The position numbers and the translations under genes are program-made. Of a stretch of DNA of 64,000 nt, positions 1-8,067 are shown one piece after another (position 1 is the stretch's first letter; the number at the start of each line of letters is the position of its first letter). The stretch covers positions 186,001 to 250,000 of the forward strand of contig NZ_BBMC01000004.1 in the NCBI RefSeq assembly GCF_000971255.1. Direction: 5' to 3'. The notes under the pieces were generated by a model. That model was not told the origin of the DNA and ran no database searches. It saw only the letters and a program-made list of their open reading frames with translations. The stretch comes from Demequina rhizosphaerae. Lineage in GTDB: Bacteria; Actinomycetota; Actinomycetes; Actinomycetales; Demequinaceae.

Positions 1-213
1 GCGCGCCTGCGCGCCGCCCTCGACCGCGACGTCACGGACGCGACCGTGATCGTCGTCGCCCAGCGCGTCTCGAGCATCGTCGACGCGGACCAGATCCTGG
101 TGATGGAGGACGGGCGCATCGTCGACCGCGGCACGCACGCCGAGCTCCTGGAGACGTCGCCCACGTACCAGGAGATCGTCAGTACCCAGCTGCGAGCGGA
201 GGAGGTGGCCTGA
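1..213 (+). CDS. ABC exporter half-transporter, C-terminal end (partial)
   Basis: Only the last 70 codons are in the window. They contain the end of a nucleotide-binding domain: a beta-strand VIVVAQRVSSIVDADQI followed by LVMEDGRIVDRGTHAELL, which is the usual ABC exporter C-terminus. The H-loop position carries Gln (AQR) instead of His (AHR), as is common in the degenerate-site half of heterodimeric exporters such as LmrC/BmrC types. The TGA stop overlaps the ATG of the next gene (TGATG), so the two halves are almost certainly translated together and pair in the membrane. The substrate cannot be told from sequence. Confidence 0.9.
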   Translation, partial: ARLRAALDRDVTDATVIVVAQRVSSIVDADQILVMEDGRIVDRGTHAELLETSPTYQEIVSTQLRAEEVA

Positions 214-2198
214 TGAGCGAGCGCACCGAGACCAAGAACCGTCCCCCGCAGCGCCAGCACGGCGGCCCCATGGGCCCCGGCATGGGCGCCCCCACCGAGA
301 AGGCGTCGAACTTCAAGGAGTCGGGCAAGCGGCTCGCCGGGCTGCTCAAGCCCGAGATGGCGCTCGTGATCGTGGTCGTCGTCCTGGGCGCCGGGTCCGT
401 CGCCCTGTCCGTCGTCGGCCCCAAGATCCTGGGCAACGCGACCACCGTGATCTTCGAGGGCTTCCTCGCCGGCGGCGTCGACTTCCCCAAGCTCCACGGC
501 ATCCTGCTGTGGGTCGTCGTCATCTACATCGGCTCGGCGATCCTGGGCCTGCTCCAGGGCTTCCTGCTCAACGGCGTCACCCAGCGCACCGTGTTCCGGC
601 TCCGCGAGAGCGTCGAGCAGAAGATCCACCGCCTGCCGCTCAGCTACTTCGACCGCCACCAGCGTGGCGACCTGCTGAGCCGCGTCACCAACGACATCGA
701 CAACATCTCGCAGACGCTCCAGCAGACGCTCAGCCAGCTGTTCATCTCGCTCCTCACCGTGATCGGCATCCTCGGCATGATGTTCTCGATCTCGTGGGAG
801 CTCGCGCTCGTCGCGTTGGTGTCGATCCCGCTCACCGCGGTGCTCGTGGCCCAGATCGCGAAGCGCTCGCAGCCCAAGTTCGTCGCGCAGTGGAAGCACA
901 CCGGCGACCTCAACTCCCAGATCGAGGAGGGCTACACCGGCCACGGGCTCGTCAAGGTGTTCGGGCGCAAGCGCGAGTCGCAGGCCGAGTTCGCCCGCAA
1001 GAACGAGGAGCTGTACGAGGCGAGCTTCGGGGCCCAGTTCATCTCCGGCATCATCATGCCGAGCGCGATGTTCATCGGGAACCTCGTCTACGTCGCCATC
1101 GCCGTCATCGGCGGGCTGCGCGTCGCGAGCGGCACCATGACGCTCGGCGACGTCCAGGCCTTCATCCAGTACTCGCGCCAGTTCCAGCAGCCCATCAGCC
1201 AGCTGGGCTCGATGGCGAACCTGCTGCAGTCGGGCGTCGCGTCCGCCGAGCGCGTGTTCGAGCTGCTCGACGCCGACGAGCAGGGCGCGGACGCGGACCC
1301 CGCCGCGACGCCCGCGGACGACCACGGCCGCCTCGTGTTCGAGGACGTGTCCTTCCGCTACGTGCAGGACAAGCCGCTCATCGACGACCTCGACCTCACG
1401 GTCGAGCCCGGGCGCACGGTCGCGATCGTGGGCCCCACGGGCGCCGGCAAGACCACGCTGGTCAACCTCATCATGCGGTTCTACGAGCTCGAGGGCGGGC
1501 GCATCACGCTCGACGGCACGGACATCGCGCAGATGTCCCGCCAGGACCTGCGCTCGCGCACAGGCATGGTGCTCCAGGACACGTGGCTGTTCGGCGGCAC
1601 CATCCGCGACAACATCGCGTACGGACGCCCGGGAGCGACGGAGGACGAGATCCTCGACGCCGCGCGCGCCGCCTACGTCGACCGCTTCGTGCACTCGCTG
1701 CCCGACGGCTACGACACCGTGCTCGACGACGACGCGACCAACCTGTCCGCGGGCGAGCGCCAGCTCGTCACCATCGCGCGCGCGTTCGTCGCGCGGCCGC
1801 AGGTGCTCATCCTCGACGAGGCGACCAGCTCGGTCGACACCCGCACCGAGCTGCTCGTCCAGCGCGCGATGGCGGAGCTGCGCAAGGACCGCACGGCCTT
1901 CGTCATCGCGCACCGCCTGTCCACGATCCGCGACGCTGACCTCATCCTCGTGATGGAGAACGGGGCGATCGTCGAGCAGGGGAACCACCACCAGTTGCTC
2001 GCGGCCAAGGGCGCGTACGCGCGCCTGTACGAGGCGCAGTTCGCGGCGCCGCTCGAGGAGGTGGAGCCGCCGATCGACCCGGTCGACCCCACCACCGGCG
2101 AGCTCGCCACCGTCTTCGACGACCCGTCGGTGCCGCACCCCGGCGCCCCGCCGCACCGGGGCGAGGAGCTGGACGATTTGGGGGTCGACCGGGGCTGA
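213..2198 (+). CDS. Heterodimeric ABC exporter, ATP-binding/permease half
   Basis: A 661-residue type IV ABC exporter subunit: an N-terminal extension, a six-helix membrane domain (about residues 45-350) and a nucleotide-binding domain. Visible motifs are Walker A GPTGAGKTT (about 406), signature LSAGERQ (about 511), Walker B VLILDEATSS (about 531) and a normal H-loop IAHRLST (about 565). This half therefore has a complete H-loop, while the upstream partner has Gln there. It starts inside the partner's stop codon. The C-terminus carries about 40 extra acidic, proline-rich residues of unknown role. Multidrug or lipid export is typical of the family; the cargo is not predictable. Confidence 0.93.
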   Translation: MSERTETKNRPPQRQHGGPMGPGMGAPTEKASNFKESGKRLAGLLKPEMALVIVVVVLGAGSVALSVVGPKILGNATTVIFEGFLAGGVDFPKLHGILLWVVVIYIGSAILGLLQGFLLNGVTQRTVFRLRESVEQKIHRLPLSYFDRHQRGDLLSRVTNDIDNISQTLQQTLSQLFISLLTVIGILGMMFSISWELALVALVSIPLTAVLVAQIAKRSQPKFVAQWKHTGDLNSQIEEGYTGHGLVKVFGRKRESQAEFARKNEELYEASFGAQFISGIIMPSAMFIGNLVYVAIAVIGGLRVASGTMTLGDVQAFIQYSRQFQQPISQLGSMANLLQSGVASAERVFELLDADEQGADADPAATPADDHGRLVFEDVSFRYVQDKPLIDDLDLTVEPGRTVAIVGPTGAGKTTLVNLIMRFYELEGGRITLDGTDIAQMSRQDLRSRTGMVLQDTWLFGGTIRDNIAYGRPGATEDEILDAARAAYVDRFVHSLPDGYDTVLDDDATNLSAGERQLVTIARAFVARPQVLILDEATSSVDTRTELLVQRAMAELRKDRTAFVIAHRLSTIRDADLILVMENGAIVEQGNHHQLLAAKGAYARLYEAQFAAPLEEVEPPIDPVDPTTGELATVFDDPSVPHPGAPPHRGEELDDLGVDRG

Positions 2199-2222
2199 CG
2201 CGCGTCGCCTCGCCGCCGGTCG

Positions 2223-2228
2223 TAGGCT
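2223..2228 (+). promoter_or_regulatory. Probable -10 box (TAGGCT) of the GyrI-like gene
   Basis: TAGGCT lies 52 nt upstream of the ATG at 2281, in the gap after the exporter operon. The same hexamer precedes other genes in this window. No clear -35 box is visible. Confidence 0.45.
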
Positions 2229-2280
2229 GGCGTGGAGCGCGGTTCCGGTCCGCCGTGGGTCGCCCGCGCGGGAGGCGCGC

Positions 2281-2742
2281 ATGGAGCTCGAGGTCGTCGA
2301 GGTGGAGCCGATGCCGGTGGCATCCGTGACCCGGCGGACGCCGGTCGAGGAGATCGGGCCCGCGATGGCGGAGGCCTTCGGCGCCGTCATGACGGCGATC
2401 GACAGCCGCGGGCTCACCCCCGCGGGACCGCCGCTCGCGTGGTACCCCGAGTCGATGGTCGAGGGGCAGCCGCTCCTCATGGTCATCGCGGTGCCCATCG
2501 ATCCCGACGTCGCCGAGCTCGACGGCGTCGACGTGCAGACGCTGCCCGGCGGCATGGTCGCGACCGCGACGCACGTGGGACCGTACGCCGAGCTCGGTGC
2601 CACCTACGGCGCGATCGCGGCGGCGATCGGCGAGCGCGGCCTCCGGCTCGCCGGCGGCCCGCGCGAGATCTACGTCGACGACCCCGACGTGACGCCGCAG
2701 GACGAGCTGCGCACCCGCATCGAGTTCCCCGTCGCCGCCTGA
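2281..2742 (+). CDS. GyrI-like small-molecule-binding domain protein
   Basis: A 153-residue protein made of a single GyrI-like/AraC effector-binding (SRPBCC-like bacterial transcription activator) domain, with no DNA-binding part. Typical features are the opening ELEVVEVEPMPVASVTRRTP, the central GGMVATATHVGPYAELG and the closing REIYVDDPDVTPQDELRTRI. Stand-alone members bind hydrophobic drugs or sequester them. It follows the ABC exporter after 82 nt, so a link to drug handling is possible but unproven. The start ATG has GGGAGG upstream. It converges on the DUF389 gene. Confidence 0.82.
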   Translation: MELEVVEVEPMPVASVTRRTPVEEIGPAMAEAFGAVMTAIDSRGLTPAGPPLAWYPESMVEGQPLLMVIAVPIDPDVAELDGVDVQTLPGGMVATATHVGPYAELGATYGAIAAAIGERGLRLAGGPREIYVDDPDVTPQDELRTRIEFPVAA

Positions 2743-2743
2743 G

Positions 2744-2771
2744 GAGCCGCCCGAGGCCTGCCGCCCGGCTC
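2744..2771. terminator. Short hairpin between convergent genes
   Basis: GAGCCG at 2744-2749 pairs with CGGCTC at 2766-2771 in the 27-nt gap between two convergent stop codons. The stem is short and has no T-run, so terminator function is only a suggestion. Confidence 0.3.
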
Positions 2772-3813
2772 AGGTCTCGGGGGTCTCGAGGTGCTCGGAG
2801 TCGAACGTGTAGGTGGGCACCAGCTCGATCTCGATGAGCGTGGTGTCCAGCCCGTCGTCCTCCATCGCCTGGTACACCTTCTCCATGTCCGGCAGGGGCG
2901 GCTGGCCCTTCACGATGACGTGGATGCGGCCGGCCTCGCGCGGCGTGACGGACACGAGGTCCCAGCGCGTGCCCTGCGTCGCGTCGTCGACGAAGGACGT
3001 CACGCGGCCCATGCGCGAGCGCGACTCGATGGTGTGCGCGGTCGAGTACGACAGCGGCACCGCGACGATGACGACGAGCACGATCGTCGTGAGGTACGAG
3101 CGCGCGCGGCGGCGCCGCTCGGCCTCCTTGTCCTCGGCCATCTCGATCCGGACGTTCGCGAAGCCGTAGATCGCCATCACCACGGACCCGGTCGCGAGGA
3201 TCGCCGCGACGTTCGTGACGAAGAGCAGCAGCGCGCCGAGGCCCTGCGACCACGCGCCCGACTCGAAGGTGAGCCCGACCACCACGAGCGGCGGCACGAG
3301 CGAGATCGCGATCGCGACGCCGGGCAGGGTGTCGGAGATGTCGGAGCGCAGCAGCGCGATCGAGCCGACCACGCCGGTGGCGAGCGCCGCGAGGAGGTCG
3401 ACGACGCCGGGGGAGACGCGGGCGGCAACCTGCGCGTTCGTCGCCGCCGTGATCGGCTGGATCACGATGAGCCCGATCACGAAGCCCACGCCGATCGCCG
3501 CGAGGGCGCCCGCGATCATCAGCCACATCGACCGCACGAGGTTGCGGTGGTCGCCCAGCACGGTCGACAGCATCGTGCCCTGGATCGGCCGCATGAGCGG
3601 GGCGACGATCATCGCGCCGATGACCGTCGCGGTCGAGTCCGCGACCACGCCCGCGGTCGCGATGATCGACGCGAGGATGAGCAGCAGCCAGAAGCGGGTG
3701 TGCTGCGCGCGGACCCGCTCGCCCTCGAAGAGGACCGCCTCCCGCATATAGTCGACAGAGTTGAGCTTCGCGCCGCGGCGCGACTCGCGTGGTGTCGACG
3801 CGGGGGTGGTCAC
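2770..3813 (-). CDS. DUF389 family membrane protein
   Basis: A 347-residue integral membrane protein of the DUF389 (TIGR00341-like) family. The diagnostic part is the run of hydrophobic helices from about residue 40 with DSTATVIGAMIVAPLMRPIQ and repeated glycine-rich segments, followed by a soluble C-terminal domain from about residue 250. Function is unknown for the family. The GTG start overlaps the TGA of the SHOCT gene (GTGA), which indicates translational coupling in a three-gene operon DUF6325 - SHOCT - DUF389. An internal ATG at about codon 23 is a possible alternative start. Confidence 0.85.
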   Translation of the reverse strand: MTTPASTPRESRRGAKLNSVDYMREAVLFEGERVRAQHTRFWLLLILASIIATAGVVADSTATVIGAMIVAPLMRPIQGTMLSTVLGDHRNLVRSMWLMIAGALAAIGVGFVIGLIVIQPITAATNAQVAARVSPGVVDLLAALATGVVGSIALLRSDISDTLPGVAIAISLVPPLVVVGLTFESGAWSQGLGALLLFVTNVAAILATGSVVMAIYGFANVRIEMAEDKEAERRRRARSYLTTIVLVVIVAVPLSYSTAHTIESRSRMGRVTSFVDDATQGTRWDLVSVTPREAGRIHVIVKGQPPLPDMEKVYQAMEDDGLDTTLIEIELVPTYTFDSEHLETPET

Positions 3814-4190
3814 CCGAGGAGCTTCGCCTTGGCGGCCGCGAACTCGGCGTCCGAGAGGATGCCCGCCTCCTTCATCTGCGCGAGCTTCTGCAGCTCGCCC
3901 ATGAGGTCGGTGCCGCCCGCGGCGGGGGCCGCGGCGACCTGCGGCGCCGCCTGCGCCTGCTGGAGCTGCGCGAGCTCCGCCTGCATCGCGGCGACCTGCG
4001 CCTGCGACTGCTGCTGCTGGTAGGCGGCCTGCTCCTGTGCGTACTGCTCCTGCTGGGCCTGCTGCTCCTGCGCGCTCCAGCGCTGGTTCTGGCGGCGCGA
4101 CACGCGTCCGCCGACCGCCTGAGCGGTGCCGGCGATGACCGCCGTCCGCGCCATCGTCCCGACCAGTCCCGGCCGTCCCATCCTGCGCAT
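3810..4190 (-). CDS. SHOCT domain protein with Gln/Ala-rich linker
   Basis: A 126-residue protein that starts MRRMGRPGLVGTMARTAV, continues through a Gln/Ala-rich helix-forming stretch (about residues 35-85) and ends in a SHOCT domain (MGELQKLAQMKEAGILSDAEFAAAK broken by DUF-typical spacing). SHOCT domains are short C-terminal oligomerisation modules. The start is fixed by GAGAGGAG upstream of the ATG at 4190; longer reading-frame extensions run through the neighbouring gene in another frame. The start codon lies inside a copy of the over-represented 10-mer. The gene is 14 nt downstream of the DUF6325 gene and overlaps the DUF389 gene. Confidence 0.8.
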   Translation of the reverse strand: MRRMGRPGLVGTMARTAVIAGTAQAVGGRVSRRQNQRWSAQEQQAQQEQYAQEQAAYQQQQSQAQVAAMQAELAQLQQAQAAPQVAAAPAAGGTDLMGELQKLAQMKEAGILSDAEFAAAKAKLLG

Positions 4191-4204
4191 CGTCCCGCTC
4201 CTCT

Positions 4205-4633
4205 CTACGCCTCGGCGCGCACCGCGTCGAGGACCTCCTGCACCACCGGGCCCGGCACCCGGACGGTGTCGAGCAGCTCGCCGCCGGCGGCGGCGATCGC
4301 GTCGCGCAGCGGCACCACCCACGAGTGCTCGAAGCACAGGATCGCGGCGGACGCGCCGGGCGGCAGCGAGTCGGCGAGGATCTCCGCGTCCTCGTCGTTG
4401 AGGAGCCCGTCGAGGCGCGCGAGCAGCTCGCTCAGCGCGGACACCTCCGGGTCGTCGGTGATCTCGGCGAGCTCCAGGATCTCGACGGACTCGTCGTCCT
4501 TCTTGTGGACCACGATGGCGTCGACGATCGAGATCACCCCCGTCTCGACGAGCTTCTTGATCTCCGCGAGGATCGAGCCGTCGAACCGGCTCTCCGCGAA
4601 GGCTATGGTGACGATCTCGACGGGACCGATCAT
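4205..4633 (-). CDS. DUF6325 family protein
   Basis: A 142-residue soluble protein with the family's characteristic opening MIGPVEIVTIAFAESRFDG, then a strand on an otherwise acidic middle and FEHSWVVPLRDAI near the end. The family is uncharacterised. It is often next to SHOCT and membrane proteins in actinobacteria. AAGGAG lies 8 nt before the ATG. It is the first gene of the three-gene minus-strand operon that ends with DUF389. Confidence 0.78.
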   Translation of the reverse strand: MIGPVEIVTIAFAESRFDGSILAEIKKLVETGVISIVDAIVVHKKDDESVEILELAEITDDPEVSALSELLARLDGLLNDEDAEILADSLPPGASAAILCFEHSWVVPLRDAIAAAGGELLDTVRVPGPVVQEVLDAVRAEA

Positions 4634-4786
4634 GGCGCTGCTCCTTGGCTCGAAGGCGGGGCCCGGGACGCCCGCGCGCCCCCACCTCGCAGGCTAGGCC
4701 CGCCGCAAGCGGGCGGCAACAGGAACGAGGGACGATGCCGCGGCACCCGGTGCCGCCGACGTGACGCGCATCACCACCAGGGGTGA

Positions 4787-4815
4787 TTGTTCGGGGAAGC
4801 CTGCGGTGATAGCCT
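4787..4815 (+). promoter_or_regulatory. Probable rho promoter with flanking inverted repeat
   Basis: TTGTTC (4787-4792), a 17-nt spacer and TAGCCT (4810-4815) make a plausible sigma-A-type promoter. The predicted RNA start near 4822 leaves a leader of about 145 nt before rho. GGGGAAGC at 4793-4800 and GCTTCCCC at 4822-4829 form an inverted repeat around the -10 box, which could be an operator or an early hairpin. The rest of the 4634-4965 gap holds nothing else I can recognise. Confidence 0.55.
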
Positions 4816-4965
4816 GGTTTCGCTTCCCCCGGTTCGGCGCACCGCGCCCCGGACGAACGCTATCCACGTTGCAGGCGTCTGCCGATGATGTCGCGTCAGC
4901 CGTACCCACGTGGACGATCTCGCACTTCTGGAGCCACAGGGGCTCGTGCGAGGAAAGGACAGTAC

Positions 4966-6798
4966 GTGACAGACACGACCGTGGCGCCCGACCAGACCGC
5001 CACCCTCTCCGCGATGAAGCTTCCGCAGCTCCAGGCGCTGGCCGCCGAGCTCGGCGTCTCCGGCACCGCCCGTATGCGCAAGAAGGACCTGGTCGAGGCC
5101 ATCAAGAACGGCGGCGTCGTGCCCGCCAAGGAGCCGAGCGCCGCCAAGGCCGCCGGCTCCGACGACAAGCCCGCAGGTGACAAGCCCGCGAACGACAAGC
5201 CCGCGAACGACAAGGCCGCGGGCGACAAGCCCAAGGCGCAGCGCCCCCAGCGCCGCCGAGCGGAGTCCCCGCAGGCGGCCCCCGAGTCGGAGGACTCGGA
5301 GTCGCGGGCGCGCCGCGCCAAGGAGGCGGTCAGCCTCGACCTGCCCGGCGGCGACAAGGCCGAGGCCGCGTCGGCCGACAGGTCGGAGTCCGAGGACGCC
5401 GAGTCCCGCGCGCGCCGCGCCAAGGAGGCCGTGAACCTCGACCTGCCCCGCGGCGACCGCCAGCAGGGCGAGCAGGCCGACGGCGAGCAGCGCGGCCAGC
5501 AGCGCCAGCAGCAGGCGCAGGACGACGACGAGCGCGGCAGCCGCCGTCGCCGCGGCCGTGGTCGCGGTCGCGGTCGCGGGCGTGAGCGCGACGTCGTCGA
5601 GGGCGCCACGGGCGCGAGCCAGCAGCTCGACGACGATGACATCCGCGACGACGAGGAGCTGACCCCGGTCGGCGGCATCGTCGACATCCTCGACAACTAC
5701 GCGTTCATCCGCACCACCGGCTACCTGCCCGGCAAGTCGGACGTGTACGTGTCGATGAACCAGATCAAGAAGTACGGCCTGCGCAAGGGCGACGCCATCA
5801 CCGGCACCGTGCGCCCGCCCCGCCCGGGCGAGCGCGGCCAGCGCCAGAAGTTCAACGCCCTCGCCGGCGTCGACAAGGTCAACGGCCAGAGCCCGGACGA
5901 GGCGCGTCACCGCCCCGCGTTCGGTGACCTCACGCCGCTGTACCCGCAGCACCGCCTGCACCTCGAGACCGAGCCGCGCAACATGACCAACCGGGTCATC
6001 GACCTCGTGGCGCCGATCGGCAAGGGCCAGCGCGGCCTCATCGTCTCCCCGCCGAAGGCCGGCAAGACGCTCGTGCTGCAGTCGATCGCGAACGCGATCA
6101 CCACGAACAACCCCGAGGTCCACCTCATGGTCGTGCTCGTCGACGAGCGCCCCGAGGAGGTCACGGACATGCAGCGCACGGTCAAGGGCGAGGTCATCGC
6201 CTCGACCTTCGACCGCCCGGCCGACGACCACACCACGGTCGCCGAGCTCGCGATCGAGCGCGCCAAGCGCCTCGTCGAGATGGGCCACGACGTCGTCGTG
6301 CTGCTCGACTCGATCACGCGCCTCGGGCGCGCGTACAACATCTCCGCGCCCGCCTCGGGCCGCATCCTCTCGGGCGGCGTCGACTCGTCGGCGCTGTACC
6401 CGCCCAAGCGCTTCTTCGGCGCCGCGCGCAACATCGAGAACGGCGGCTCGCTCACCATCCTCGCGACCGCGCTCGTGGAGACCGGCTCGAAGGCCGACGA
6501 GGTGATCTTCGAGGAGTTCAAGGGCACCGGCAACATGGAGCTCAAGCTCTCGCGCACTCTCGCCGACCGCCGCATCTTCCCGGCCGTCGACGTCAACGCG
6601 TCCGGCACGCGCCGCGAGGAGATCCTCATGAGCCAGGAGGAGCTCAAGGTCATGTGGAAGCTGCGCCGCGTGCTCACCGCGCTCGAGCAGCAGCAGGCCA
6701 TCGAGCTGCTCCTGGGCAAGCTCAAGGAGAACCGCACCAACGCCGAGTTCCTCATGCAGGTCGCCAAGACCACGCCGGGCTCGGACGAGGAGAAGTAG
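4966..6798 (+). CDS. rho: Transcription termination factor Rho
   Basis: A 610-residue RNA-dependent helicase/ATPase that ends transcription. Order of domains: an N-terminal Rho domain (about 15-50, MKLPQLQALAAELGVSG), a long Lys/Ala/Arg-rich insertion (about 55-225) typical of actinobacteria, an RNA-binding cold-shock-like domain (about 236-299, GGIVDILDNYAFIRTTGY) and a RecA-like ATPase with PPKAGKT (about 362) and VVLVDERPEEVTD. The insertion holds two close copies of a segment ending ESRARRAKEAV-LDLP. The GTG at 4966 was chosen because GAAAGGA precedes it and family homology begins there; an upstream in-frame ATG at 4885 would add a leader without homology. Confidence 0.96.
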   Translation: MTDTTVAPDQTATLSAMKLPQLQALAAELGVSGTARMRKKDLVEAIKNGGVVPAKEPSAAKAAGSDDKPAGDKPANDKPANDKAAGDKPKAQRPQRRRAESPQAAPESEDSESRARRAKEAVSLDLPGGDKAEAASADRSESEDAESRARRAKEAVNLDLPRGDRQQGEQADGEQRGQQRQQQAQDDDERGSRRRRGRGRGRGRGRERDVVEGATGASQQLDDDDIRDDEELTPVGGIVDILDNYAFIRTTGYLPGKSDVYVSMNQIKKYGLRKGDAITGTVRPPRPGERGQRQKFNALAGVDKVNGQSPDEARHRPAFGDLTPLYPQHRLHLETEPRNMTNRVIDLVAPIGKGQRGLIVSPPKAGKTLVLQSIANAITTNNPEVHLMVVLVDERPEEVTDMQRTVKGEVIASTFDRPADDHTTVAELAIERAKRLVEMGHDVVVLLDSITRLGRAYNISAPASGRILSGGVDSSALYPPKRFFGAARNIENGGSLTILATALVETGSKADEVIFEEFKGTGNMELKLSRTLADRRIFPAVDVNASGTRREEILMSQEELKVMWKLRRVLTALEQQQAIELLLGKLKENRTNAEFLMQVAKTTPGSDEEK

Positions 6799-6819
6799 CG
6801 CCTCCGGCGCCTCCCACTT

Positions 6820-6884
6820 GCGCCCCGCGAGGTGCTCGGTGCCCGATTCCCTGTGGAACGGGCACCGAGCACCTCGCGGGGCGC
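6820..6884. repeat. Palindrome A: perfect 26-bp inverted repeat after rho
   Basis: Arms at 6820-6845 and 6859-6884 are exact reverse complements. An inner TTCC/GGAA stem closes the loop to CTGT. It begins 22 nt after the rho stop and may end rho transcription, though no T-run follows. The outer part contains CGAGGTGCTCGGTGCCCGA, which recurs in palindromes B and C around the DUF559 gene. Confidence 0.9.
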
Positions 6885-6906
6885 TGGTGTGTGCGGGGAC
6901 GGTGCC

Positions 6907-6946
6907 GGTGTCTGCCGGTGTCTGCGGGTGTCTGCAAGAGTCTGCT
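6907..6946 (+). repeat. Four 10-bp tandem units
   Basis: GGTGTCTGCC, GGTGTCTGCG, GGTGTCTGCA and a divergent AGAGTCTGCT follow one another between palindromes A and B. No coding role is apparent. Confidence 0.75.
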
Positions 6947-6999
6947 GTGAGGTGCTCAGTGCCCGATCGGGGCGGATTCGGGCATCAAGAACCTCGCTG
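6945..6999. repeat. Palindrome B: imperfect repeat overlapping the DUF559 3' end
   Basis: The left arm (6945-6966) and right arm (6978-6999) match at 16 of 22 positions when one is reversed. The left arm carries the shared core GAGGTGCTCAGTGCCCGA. The right arm includes the last codons and the stop (6985-6987) of the DUF559 gene, so gene and repeat are physically joined. Confidence 0.75.
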
Positions 7000-7917
7000 C
7001 GCGCTGAGCCGGCTCGCCAGGACGGCGAGCAGGCGTTCGCGGCACCACGCCGGGCGCCGCGTGATGTCGTTCCACCCGAAGCCCACGACGGCGTAGCCCG
7101 CGGCGGCGAGGTCCGTCCGGCGCGTGCGATCCCGGTCGCGTGCCTCGCGCGTCGCGTGGACGCGGTCGCCGTCGAGCTCGACCGCGAGCATGGCGCGACG
7201 ATGCAGCATGTCGGGGACGGCCCGGCGCGAGGGCAGCGCGAGAGGTGCCTGCCACTCGAACTCGCGGAACCGCGCGTCGGCGAAGGTCTCGTGCTTGGCC
7301 CGCACCTCCAGCGGGGTCGTCGCTCCGGATCCGAACCAGCTCAGGACGCGCTCGAGGTCCCGGCGCCCGGCGACCCGCGCCGCACGGTCGAGCTCGCGCC
7401 TGAGCTGCCGCCATGTGCAGACCCGCGCCCAGAGTGCCTCCCAGAGGATGTCGCGTCGATCGGCCGCGGGCGCGTACCGCCACGCGTCGAGCAGCGCCCG
7501 CGCCATGGGAACGCACGCGACGCCGTTCGCACGCGTGGTCGAGCGGATCGGTCCGGTCTGACGCAACCGGGCCCACGGCGGCACCTCGAGGCGACGGCCG
7601 TGGGGGACGAGGAGGTCGAGGCGTTCGGGCTTCGGCAGGGACTCGTCGTAGAGGTGCAGCGCGCCCGCGCCGGTGACCGCCCCGGTCGGTTGCCACAGGT
7701 TGAGCGCCTCGCCCCGCACCGTCAGGTCGCTCGTGCGGGTCGCACCGCAGTAGACGCCCGTGGCGAGGCGCGCCACGGTGCCCTCGCGGATGCCGCGATC
7801 GAGCTGACGCCGCGACCATGCGTCGACAAGCTCGTCTCGTGTGTACGCGTGGGGGTTCTCGGCGAGGAAGTCCCCGATCGCGGTGCGTCGCGATGCGGGG
7901 TCGGGCAGCGGGCGCAT
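6985..7917 (-). CDS. DUF559/AbiEi-like protein (predicted PD-(D/E)XK nuclease fold)
   Basis: A 310-residue protein. The N-terminal part (about 1-65) resembles the AbiEi-type winged-helix antitoxin domain. The C-terminal part (about 225-300) matches DUF559, a relative of Vsr-type PD-(D/E)XK nucleases: AVPDML, then LAVELDGDRVHAT and RRTDLAAAGYAVVGFGWND. Asp of PD and the E-x-D of VELDG are the likely metal ligands. The ATG at 7917 has no strong Shine-Dalgarno sequence. It sits on the opposite strand between rho and rpmE, which are usually neighbours in actinobacteria, and is enclosed by three related palindromes. No partner toxin is present. Function is unknown; nuclease activity is an inference. 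Confidence 0.8.
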   Translation of the reverse strand: MRPLPDPASRRTAIGDFLAENPHAYTRDELVDAWSRRQLDRGIREGTVARLATGVYCGATRTSDLTVRGEALNLWQPTGAVTGAGALHLYDESLPKPERLDLLVPHGRRLEVPPWARLRQTGPIRSTTRANGVACVPMARALLDAWRYAPAADRRDILWEALWARVCTWRQLRRELDRAARVAGRRDLERVLSWFGSGATTPLEVRAKHETFADARFREFEWQAPLALPSRRAVPDMLHRRAMLAVELDGDRVHATREARDRDRTRRTDLAAAGYAVVGFGWNDITRRPAWCRERLLAVLASRLSAQRGS

Positions 7918-8067
7918 GCGAGCAGGCTTCCGTGGGAGGCGGCTCGCGCGCAGCGGGGTGACACGGTCTGTGGAGGCCGGCAGGCCGAGGGCGTGCTGTG
8001 GAGACCGCGCGCCCGGTCCGGAGGTTGGGTCGGAGCGGGGCGGAGCCGCGGCTCTGCCCCGTCGCGA

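Noticed and set aside
2788..2802. TCGAGGTGCTCGGAG as another copy of the DUF559 palindrome arm
   Set aside because: Only about ten bases match and there is no opposite arm. It is coding sequence of the DUF389 gene.
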